Shown: piece after piece, positions 1 to 4,907 of the stretch
How positions within the stretch are numbered: the first letter of the stretch is position 1
Layout: each line of letters begins with the position of its first letter
NCBI GenBank assembly: GCA_013042255.1
Contig: JABDQK010000030.1
Span: 1 to 6,732, forward strand
Reading direction: 5' to 3'
DNA length: 6,732 nt
From: Flavobacteriaceae bacterium
GTDB taxonomy: Bacteria > Bacteroidota > Bacteroidia > Flavobacteriales > Flavobacteriaceae
The notes under the pieces: generated by a model
The model's database searches: none
Told to the model about the DNA's origin: nothing
The model's input: the letters and a program-made list of their open reading frames with translations, nothing else
Program-made: the position numbers and the translations under genes

Positions 1-26
1 AGAATAGTTTTGGAAAAAATGGTCAT
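1..26 (-). CDS. mutY: Probable start of mutY (A/G-specific adenine glycosylase), partial
   Basis: Only nine codons, the last incomplete, lie in the window; they read MTIFSKTI plus a probable Leu and run off the left edge on the minus strand. From memory, flavobacterial MutY proteins often begin with a short M-x-F-S-x-x-L/I stretch before the W-Y-x-x-N-K-R-x-L-P-W motif, and mutY is commonly divergent from the HU gene that precedes the RNase E/G gene. MutY removes adenine mispaired with 8-oxoguanine. A perfect TAnnTTTG box on the minus strand at 41-48, with 14 bases between it and this ATG, supports a real start here. The protein identity rests on gene order and a very short match, so it is a suggestion; another divergent gene is possible. 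Confidence 0.35.
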
Positions 27-40
27 ACCGAAGAAGTGAG

Positions 41-48
41 CAAAAGTA
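41..48 (-). promoter_or_regulatory. Candidate -7 promoter box for the leftward gene
   Basis: The minus strand reads TACTTTTG, an exact match to the Bacteroidota -7 consensus TAnnTTTG, ending 14 bases before the ATG at 26. No TTG/TTTG -33 element is evident at the usual distance of about 19-21 bases upstream, so the call rests on one element in AT-rich DNA. Confidence 0.35.
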
Positions 49-102
49 AGCTTTTAAAGACTTAAAATTAGTTTATTAGGAGAAAAGAATGAATAATATT
101 TA

Positions 103-110
103 TATATTTG
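103..110 (+). promoter_or_regulatory. Candidate -7 promoter box for the HU gene
   Basis: TATATTTG matches TAnnTTTG exactly and would give a leader of roughly 30 bases before the HU ATG at 147. No TTG-type -33 element is visible about 20 bases upstream. Bases 27-146 form the divergent intergenic region and also hold a box for the opposite strand at 41-48. Confidence 0.35.
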
Positions 111-146
111 CAAGCCTGAAAAATAACAGATTAAGTAAACATAAAC

Positions 147-437
147 ATGACGAAAGCAGATATCGTATCTAAGATCTCAGAGAAACTGGGAATTGAAAAA
201 GGTGATGTTCAAGCCACTGTGGAAACATTTATGGAGGAAGTTAAATCATCGCTCGAAAATGGAGACAATGTGTACCTGAGAGGATTTGGCAGTTTTATTA
301 TCAAAACACGCGCAGAAAAAACAGGTAGAAATATTTCTAAAAACACAACGATCAAAATACCTGCTCACAACATTCCGGCATTTAAACCCGCAAAGGTTTT
401 TGTTGAAGGGGTAAAGAGTAACGTTGAAGTAAAATAA
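147..437 (+). CDS. HU/IHF-family DNA-bending protein
   Basis: This 96-residue protein has the full HU/IHF fold: two N-terminal helices (about residues 3-38), the signature G-F-G-S-F at 46-50, a beta-arm around 52-75, and a closing P-A-F-K-P-A-K motif at 77-83. HU-like proteins act as dimers in the nucleoid, bending DNA with little sequence specificity and assisting replication, recombination and transcription. The arm reads G-R-N-I-S-K-N-T-T-I-K-I-P, so the position held by the intercalating proline in many HU/IHF proteins (R-N-P) is Ile63. As I recall, this is common in Bacteroidota homologues. The ATG follows an A-rich stretch without a Shine-Dalgarno motif, as is normal in the phylum. A very small basic gene follows after 24 bases with no terminator between, so the two are probably co-transcribed. 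Whether it works as a homodimer cannot be told here. Confidence 0.93.
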   Translation: MTKADIVSKISEKLGIEKGDVQATVETFMEEVKSSLENGDNVYLRGFGSFIIKTRAEKTGRNISKNTTIKIPAHNIPAFKPAKVFVEGVKSNVEVK

Positions 438-461
438 TAACCGAAATTAAAGCAGAGTTTT

Positions 462-551
462 ATGCCGAGTGGTAAGAAAAGAAAAAGACACAAGGTGGCT
501 ACTCACAAGCGAAAAAAACGCAGAAGAGCCAACCGCCACAAGAAGAAGTAG
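462..551 (+). CDS. 29-aa highly basic AURKAIP1/COX24-type (mS38/bS22-like) ribosomal protein
   Basis: A short ORF begins with ATG at 462 and ends with TAG at 549-551. It encodes 29 residues starting MPSGKKRKRHKVATHKRKK and ending NRHKKK; 20 of the 29 are Lys, Arg or His. The pattern K-K-R-K-R-H-K-x-x-x-H-K-R-K-K-R resembles the AURKAIP1/COX24 C-terminal domain. In mitochondria this domain is small-subunit protein mS38, and in mycobacteria it is the tiny bS22. I recall nearly identical short proteins in many Bacteroidota genomes. Binding to small-subunit rRNA is therefore the likely role, inferred from the family. It starts 24 bases after the HU stop and its stop codon lies inside a terminator stem, so HU plus this gene look like one transcription unit. 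Automated gene callers often miss it because of its length. Confidence 0.82.
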   Translation: MPSGKKRKRHKVATHKRKKRRRANRHKKK

Positions 552-569
552 TTGCAATAACTACTTTTT
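543..569 (+). terminator. Rho-independent terminator after HU and the small basic gene
   Basis: AAGTAGTT (546-553) pairs perfectly with AACTACTT (559-566) around the loop GCAAT. The stem extends outward by a G-U and two A-U pairs to 543 and 569. A T-rich run (565-575, broken by CG) follows. The stop codon of the preceding gene (549-551) sits inside the left arm. The stem is AT-rich, so it may be moderately efficient. Confidence 0.7.
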
Positions 570-652
570 CGTTTTAATACGTTCATTGACATAGAAATTC
601 TAAAAAGGATTTCGACGGGTTAACACAACCTGTAACAACTAATGTTTAATCC

Positions 653-671
653 ATCCCGCAGGATGCGGGAT
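653..671 (+). promoter_or_regulatory. GC-rich leader hairpin just before the RNase E/G start
   Basis: ATCCCGCA (653-660) and TGCGGGAT (664-671) form a perfect 8-bp stem with the loop GGA, or a 7-bp stem with a 5-base loop. It ends 5 bases before a TTG and 14 bases before the GTG proposed as start. It is much more GC-rich than the surrounding leader and has no T-tract, so it is unlikely to be a terminator. It could control translation or stability of the mRNA, or be one copy of a dispersed chromosomal palindrome. I see no convincing promoter between 570 and 652. Confidence 0.55.
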
Positions 672-685
672 ATAAATTGATTCAG

Positions 686-2233
686 GTGAATAGAGAATTA
701 ATCGTAAGATCAAATTCTGTTGCCGTCGATTTTGCCTTACTAAAAGATGGAAAACTCATTGAACTTCACAAAGACGAAAACGATCATAATTTTAATGTGG
801 GAGATATTCTCCTCGCTAAGATCAGAAAACCGGTAACGGGTCTGAATGCCGCTTTTGTAAACGTAGGTTATGAAAAGGATGCTTTTTTGCATTATCATGA
901 TCTCGGGCCCCAACTGGCATCGATGTTGAAGTTTGTAAAAAAAGTGAGTACGGGGAAACTCAGAGATTATTCCCTTAAAAATTTTCCATTTGAAAAAGAT
1001 ATTGATAAGCACGGAACCATTAATCATGTGGTAAAAGCAAATCAATCTCTTTTGGTTCAGATCGTAAAAGAACCCATATCCACAAAAGGACCCCGAATTA
1101 GTTCCGAGCTATCAATAGCCGGACGCTATTTGGTTATGGTCCCCTTTTCCGACCGAGTATCGGTTTCTCAGAAAATAGAGAGTAATCAGGAAAAAGACAG
1201 GCTTAAAAGATTAGTAAAAAGTATTAAGCCCAAAGGATTTGGAGTTATAATCAGAACCGTTGCAGAAGGCAAAAAAGTCGCGGAACTAGACAAGGATCTT
1301 CAAAACTTGCTGGACAAATGGACAGCAATGTGTAAGAAATTGTATAAAGCGCGCACCCCATCTAAAGTCCTTGTAGAGGTGAACAGAGCCTCTTCCATTT
1401 TAAGGGACGTTTTTAACGATACCTTCACAGGTATCCATGTAGATGATGAAACGCTTTATACCCAACTGAAGGATTATGTGCATGAGATTGCACCTGATAA
1501 AGAATCCATTGTTAAGTTGTACAGTTCATCAGTCCCCATTTTCGAAAAATTCGGGATTGAAAGACAAATCAAAACCTCTTTCGGACGCACAGCGTCTATG
1601 AGCAAAGGTGCCTATCTGGTAATTGAACACACTGAGGCCTTACACGTTATTGATGTCAATAGCGGTAACCGGTCTAATAAAGCCAACAATCAGGAAGATA
1701 CCGCGCTGGAGGTTAATATGCTGGCGGCTACTGAAATAGCCCGGCAATTACGCCTGCGGGATATGGGAGGAATTATCGTTGTCGATTTTATCGATATGGT
1801 AAAATCCGATCATAGAAAAAAACTGTTCGATCATCTCAGAAATGAAATGAAAGACGACCGCGCCAAGCATAAAATCCTGCCCCCCAGTAAGTTTGGCCTG
1901 GTTCAGATAACCAGACAAAGGGTAAGGCCGGAAGTAAATATCAAGACCACTGAGGTAAATCCCAGTGGTAGTAGTCAGGAGGTAGAAGCTCCCATTGTAT
2001 TGATTGAAAAAATCAATTCAGACCTGGAACATCTTTTAAAAAATACCCAAAAAGACAAAGGAATTGTGCTTAATACACATCCCTTTATTGCGGCGTATTT
2101 AACAAAAGGTTTTCCCTCGATAAGGTCCAAGTGGTTTTTGGAACACAGAAAGTGGATCAAAATCCAGCCAAGGGATGCATATACCTACCTCGAGTACCAT
2201 TTTAAAGATAAAGATGGGAAAGACATTATCTAA
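686..2233 (+). CDS. rng: RNase E/G family endoribonuclease
   Basis: This is a single-domain RNase E/G protein of 515 residues that cleaves single-stranded AU-rich RNA in rRNA maturation and mRNA decay. By eye, an S1-type RNA-binding region covers about residues 35-120. The 5' sensor region includes G-P-R near 135 and R190-T191, equivalent to E. coli RNase E R169-T170. The catalytic core has I-D-V-N with D323 and N325, and V-V-D-F-I-D with D367, matching D303, N305 and D346. The Cys-Pro-x-Cys zinc-link of E. coli RNase E/G is absent: residues 410-440 contain no cysteine. There is no long C-terminal degradosome scaffold either. I prefer the GTG at 686, because M-N-R-E-L-I is the N-terminus I recall for flavobacterial homologues. 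TTG at 677 would add three residues; no in-frame ATG is suitable. A hairpin lies in the leader and a strong terminator overlaps the stop codon. The E-versus-G name is partly convention; the length favours RNase G. Confidence 0.93.
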   Translation: MNRELIVRSNSVAVDFALLKDGKLIELHKDENDHNFNVGDILLAKIRKPVTGLNAAFVNVGYEKDAFLHYHDLGPQLASMLKFVKKVSTGKLRDYSLKNFPFEKDIDKHGTINHVVKANQSLLVQIVKEPISTKGPRISSELSIAGRYLVMVPFSDRVSVSQKIESNQEKDRLKRLVKSIKPKGFGVIIRTVAEGKKVAELDKDLQNLLDKWTAMCKKLYKARTPSKVLVEVNRASSILRDVFNDTFTGIHVDDETLYTQLKDYVHEIAPDKESIVKLYSSSVPIFEKFGIERQIKTSFGRTASMSKGAYLVIEHTEALHVIDVNSGNRSNKANNQEDTALEVNMLAATEIARQLRLRDMGGIIVVDFIDMVKSDHRKKLFDHLRNEMKDDRAKHKILPPSKFGLVQITRQRVRPEVNIKTTEVNPSGSSQEVEAPIVLIEKINSDLEHLLKNTQKDKGIVLNTHPFIAAYLTKGFPSIRSKWFLEHRKWIKIQPRDAYTYLEYHFKDKDGKDII

Positions 2234-2263
2234 AAAGCGGCTTCAGCAGAAGCCGCTTTTTTT
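2232..2263 (+). terminator. Strong Rho-independent terminator after the RNase E/G gene
   Basis: A perfect 13-bp stem (2232-2244 with 2249-2261; core AGCGGCTTC/GAAGCCGCT) with the loop AGCA runs into seven Ts (2257-2263). It begins within the TAA stop codon at 2231-2233. It separates the RNase E/G gene from recX, implying that recX needs its own promoter. Confidence 0.93.
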
Positions 2264-2270
2264 GTTTTAG

Positions 2271-2278
2271 TACCTTTG
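2271..2278 (+). promoter_or_regulatory. -7 promoter box directly abutting recX
   Basis: TACCTTTG is an exact match to the Bacteroidota -7 consensus TAnnTTTG. It ends only 4 bases before the recX ATG at 2283, so a transcript started at the usual distance would begin at or very near the start codon. No clear -33 TTG is seen about 20 bases upstream, where the terminator stem lies. Confidence 0.45.
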
Positions 2279-2282
2279 ATGA

Positions 2283-2762
2283 ATGCTGAAAAGAAAGGCC
2301 TACACGCTTCCCGAAGCCACCCGAAAAATGGAACACTATTGTGCCTATCAGGACAGGTGCCACCAGGAAGTATTGCAAAAACTCAGGGAGATGCGCATGA
2401 TCCCTCAAGCCATTGACCAGATCATGGGACACCTCATTTCAGAAAATTACCTCAACGAAGAGCGCTTTGCCACAGCCTTTGCAAGAGGTAAGTTCAGGAT
2501 AAAAAACTGGGGGCGGATCAGGATCAGCCTGGAACTAAAAAAAAGAAATATCTCTCCTACTATTATCAAAATTGCCCTGAAGGAACTGGAAGGACCCCAG
2601 TATTCCAGAGCTTTGGAAAAATTGGCCAGAAAAAGACTGGATCAGCTAAAAGGCCTGGATCACTGGCAACAAAAAAAGAAACTCTCAGACTACTTATTGT
2701 ACAGGGGTTGGGAAAGACATCTGGTGTACGAGCAACTCGATCGACTTATCGACAACAAATAA
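2283..2762 (+). CDS. recX: RecX family regulator of RecA
   Basis: This 159-residue, helical, basic protein matches RecX, which binds RecA filaments and modulates recombination and the SOS response. The diagnostic stretch is Y-L-N-E-E-R-F-A-x-x-F-A-R-G-K-F at residues 56-71, followed by G-R-I-R-I-x-x-E-L-K-x-R-N-I at 77-90. The remaining sequence fits the tandem three-helix repeats of the family (about 14-50, 51-103 and 104-159). The N-terminal Y-T-L-P-E-A-x-R-K-M-E-H-Y-C-A-Y-Q is typical of flavobacterial RecX as I recall it. The start is well fixed: an in-frame TGA at 2280-2282 immediately precedes the ATG, so no upstream start is possible. It is not next to recA, as is usual in this phylum. 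It lies downstream of a strong terminator and converges with the cupin gene across 21 bases with no obvious terminator between. Confidence 0.92.
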   Translation: MLKRKAYTLPEATRKMEHYCAYQDRCHQEVLQKLREMRMIPQAIDQIMGHLISENYLNEERFATAFARGKFRIKNWGRIRISLELKKRNISPTIIKIALKELEGPQYSRALEKLARKRLDQLKGLDHWQQKKKLSDYLLYRGWERHLVYEQLDRLIDNK

Positions 2763-2783
2763 TCAATACAAACTAGCTATTCA

Positions 2784-3638
2784 CTATAGGTACTTTTCGG
2801 TGCGTTCTATTGCCTTTTTATTCTTCCAGTCTATCCATTTCTTACCTCTCCATTTGCGCATGCCATTATCAAAATATCTCATAAAGAGGACATTGTAAAA
2901 AGCTTTGCTGAGGTGCAGTGGATTCCTGGCGACCGCCCTTAAGCTCATTGAAAATCCCGGGGTATTATACTTCATATAATGCCAGTACCCTTCAGGCATA
3001 TACAGGACTTCGCCATGACTCAGATTTGTCCTAAACCCTGAGGCATGTTTAAGGGCTGGCCATTTGTCAAAATCGGGGTTTGAAAAATCGATCGACTCAT
3101 GAGTAATCAGAGAATGGGGCACTTTATATAAAAACTTACTCTCACTTTGAGGAAAGAGAATACATTCTTTTTCCCCGGCAAAGTGGAAATGAAAGATATT
3201 GGCCAGGTCGATGTCGTAATGCATAAAAGTATAAGAATCCCTGCCGCCAAAAAACAACATCGGTAGCCCTTTCATCACCGGAATACCAAAATCAGGATAT
3301 ATGAAATCTTTCTGCAGTTCGGGCACTTCCTTGATGACATTCCAGAGGAAGATCCTGTATTTTGTAGGCTCCTTAAGAAGAAGGTCGATGTAGTCCTTCA
3401 TCTTCATGGTTGCATGTGGCTGGTTAAATCCCTCCTTATGGTCAACGGGTCTGTTGTCGTAAAGTGGAACTATTTTATCCCCCGCCACTTCGCGGATATA
3501 ATCAAAATTCCATTTGGAATAGGCAGGCCAGTCATGGATGTAATTCTCGATGACGACAGGTTTTTGAGGCCGCAAATAGTCCTTCAGGAACTGTTCCTTG
3601 GTCAATGTTTTAACCCTGGGTATCTCTGTTAATTTCAA
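2784..3638 (-). CDS. JmjC/cupin_8 domain protein, probable Fe(II)/2-oxoglutarate oxygenase
   Basis: The 284-residue product has a cupin_8 (JmjC-like) fold. The likely iron ligands are H140 and D142 in F-M-H-Y-D-I-D and H220 in M-P-E-G-Y-W-H-Y. K157 in G-E-K-E-C-I-L-F-P is a candidate 2-oxoglutarate anchor. The first-to-last His spacing of 80 equals that of the asparaginyl hydroxylase FIH (H199/H279). An N-terminal part (about 5-60) with P-V-V-I-E-N-Y-x-x-D-W-P-A is typical of the family. The C-terminal 40 residues are basic and tryptophan-rich. No signal peptide is visible, so it is probably cytosolic. The start is TTG at 3636-3638: it gives M-K-L-T-E-I-P-R-V, the N-terminus I recall in flavobacterial homologues. 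No ATG lies between it and the upstream in-frame stop, and the next Met is residue 78. A near-consensus box TACCTTTA (3663-3670, minus) lies 24 bases upstream. The substrate is unknown; hydroxylation of a protein or small molecule is an inference from the fold. Confidence 0.85.
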   Translation of the reverse strand: MKLTEIPRVKTLTKEQFLKDYLRPQKPVVIENYIHDWPAYSKWNFDYIREVAGDKIVPLYDNRPVDHKEGFNQPHATMKMKDYIDLLLKEPTKYRIFLWNVIKEVPELQKDFIYPDFGIPVMKGLPMLFFGGRDSYTFMHYDIDLANIFHFHFAGEKECILFPQSESKFLYKVPHSLITHESIDFSNPDFDKWPALKHASGFRTNLSHGEVLYMPEGYWHYMKYNTPGFSMSLRAVARNPLHLSKAFYNVLFMRYFDNGMRKWRGKKWIDWKNKKAIERTEKYL

Positions 3639-3723
3639 TACAAGCCTGATTATTCGATAAAGTAAAGGTAAGAAACCGGATTTATTCGTCCATTTACAAG
3701 AGGTAAGTTACAAGGCAGTAATA

Positions 3724-3738
3724 CCCGTTATTAACGGG
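3724..3738 (-). terminator. Short hairpin at the bioB stop codon, possible weak terminator
   Basis: CCCGTT (3724-3729) and AACGGG (3733-3738) form a 6-bp stem with a 3-base loop; the TAA stop of bioB (3731-3733) lies in it. On the minus strand it is followed by TATTACTG rather than a T-run, so termination would be weak. The downstream cupin gene might therefore receive read-through from bioB, about 90 bases upstream. Confidence 0.35.
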
Positions 3739-4822
3739 ACTTTGCTTTTTGTTTTGCCATCTCATTGCGTTCTATCTGATGACCCGGCCTGGTCCACTTT
3801 GGTTTTTCACCTTTCGCTTCAAACTGAGATTCGTTCTGTTCTACCGTCCTGGGTTGTGGCATTTTCTCAAAGGCATGCTGAGGTTCCAACCCCAATAGTT
3901 GAAACATTTCCATGTCCTCATTCACGTCCGGGTTGGGAGTGGTTAGCAATTTGTCTCCGGCAAAAATAGAATTCGCCCCTGCAAAGAAACACATAGCCTG
4001 GCCTTCTTTACTCATTCCCGTTCTTCCTGCGGATAGGCGTACCTGGGTTTTTGGCATCACGATTCGGGTTGTCGCAACCATTCTTATCATATCCCAGATT
4101 GGGACAGGTTCCATCTCCTCCATAGGTGTTCCTTCCACAGCTACTAAAGCATTAATAGGAACCGATTCAGGCTGGGGATCAAGGGTGGCAAGAGCGACCA
4201 GCATTCCTGCCCGGTCCTCAAGTTTTTCACCCATTCCAATAATACCCCCACTACAAACCGTAACATTACTTTTCCTGACATTTTCTATAGTCTGTAGCCT
4301 GTCTTCAAAAGCCCTTGTAGATATAACATCTTTGTAGTAGTCTTCTGAAGTATCGAGATTGTGATTATATGCATACAAACCGGCCTCGGCTAATCGTTTA
4401 GCCTGATTTTCCGTAAGCATTCCCAGGGTACAGCAAACTTCCATATCGAGTTTGTTTATGGTACGAACCATTTCCAAAACCTGTTCAAACTCCGGCCCAT
4501 CCTTAACATTTCTCCAGGCTGCCCCCATACAAACTCTTGAACTCCCTGAAGCTTTGGCTCTCAGTGCCTGGGCTTTTACCTGAGAAACACTCATTAGATC
4601 ATTGCCTTCAATATCCGTGTGATATCGCGCTGCCTGCGGACAATAGCCGCAATCTTCAGGACAGCCTCCGGTCTTAATCGATAATAATGTTGAGACCTGA
4701 ACTTTGTTGGGATCGTGAAACTCCCGATGAACACTAGCCGCCCTGTAAAGCAATTCCATCATGGGTAGCTCGTATATTTTGAGAATCTCTTCCCTTGTCC
4801 AATTATGTCTTAACTCTTTCAT
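3731..4822 (-). CDS. bioB: Biotin synthase
   Basis: BioB is a radical-SAM enzyme that inserts sulfur into dethiobiotin, the last step of biotin synthesis. The radical-SAM motif C-x3-C-x2-C is C54, C58 and C61 ([10 protein letters not shown]). The [2Fe-2S] ligands equivalent to E. coli C97, C128, C188 and R260 are C98 (V-C-M-G-A-A-W), C130 (E-V-C-C-T-L-G), C190 (V-C-S-G-G) and R262 (V-R-L-S-A-G-R). Family motifs [14 protein letters not shown] and A-G-A-N-S-I-F are intact. At 363 residues it is slightly longer than E. coli BioB; the tail after about residue 320 is hydrophilic, ends M-A-K-Q-K-A-K-S-R, and appears typical of flavobacteria. The ATG at 4822 gives the expected N-terminus. The gene lies 85 bases downstream of a beta-ketoacyl synthase and in line with bioA. 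A perfect -7 box at 4844-4851 suggests it may also have its own promoter. Confidence 0.97.
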   Translation of the reverse strand: MKELRHNWTREEILKIYELPMMELLYRAASVHREFHDPNKVQVSTLLSIKTGGCPEDCGYCPQAARYHTDIEGNDLMSVSQVKAQALRAKASGSSRVCMGAAWRNVKDGPEFEQVLEMVRTINKLDMEVCCTLGMLTENQAKRLAEAGLYAYNHNLDTSEDYYKDVISTRAFEDRLQTIENVRKSNVTVCSGGIIGMGEKLEDRAGMLVALATLDPQPESVPINALVAVEGTPMEEMEPVPIWDMIRMVATTRIVMPKTQVRLSAGRTGMSKEGQAMCFFAGANSIFAGDKLLTTPNPDVNEDMEMFQLLGLEPQHAFEKMPQPRTVEQNESQFEAKGEKPKWTRPGHQIERNEMAKQKAKSR

Positions 4823-4843
4823 TATATCATTTTATGTCGTTCT

Positions 4844-4851
4844 CAAAAATA
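4844..4851 (-). promoter_or_regulatory. Candidate -7 promoter box upstream of bioB
   Basis: The minus strand reads TATTTTTG, matching TAnnTTTG exactly, 21 bases before the bioB ATG. No TTG/TTTG is seen at the -33 distance. Upstream, 4863-4869 and 4875-4881 can pair (GGAATAG with CTATTTC, one G-U) into a small hairpin after the ketoacyl synthase gene. It has no T-tract, so it is at most a weak transcript end. Confidence 0.35.
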
Positions 4852-4907
4852 GAGAATCCTGTGAAATAGTGATGCTATTCCCCGATTATTATATCATCTG
4901 CTCATAG

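Noticed and set aside
586..614. TTGACA at 586-591 as a sigma-70 promoter for the RNase E/G gene
   Set aside because: No TATAAT or TAnnTTTG partner lies at a sensible spacing, and Bacteroidota promoters do not follow the TTGACA/TATAAT pattern.
740..1045. 101-codon minus-strand ORF inside the RNase E/G gene
   Set aside because: It lies wholly opposite a confidently identified conserved gene, has no recognisable motifs and has its own composition bias; it is a shadow frame.
3414..3632. 72-codon plus-strand ORF opposite the cupin gene
   Set aside because: It is antisense to the conserved N-terminal region of the cupin_8 protein with no family similarity.
3742..4337. Plus-strand ORFs opposite bioB (3742-3969 and 3912-4337)
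   Set aside because: They are antisense to strongly conserved BioB coding sequence and match no family; chance open frames.
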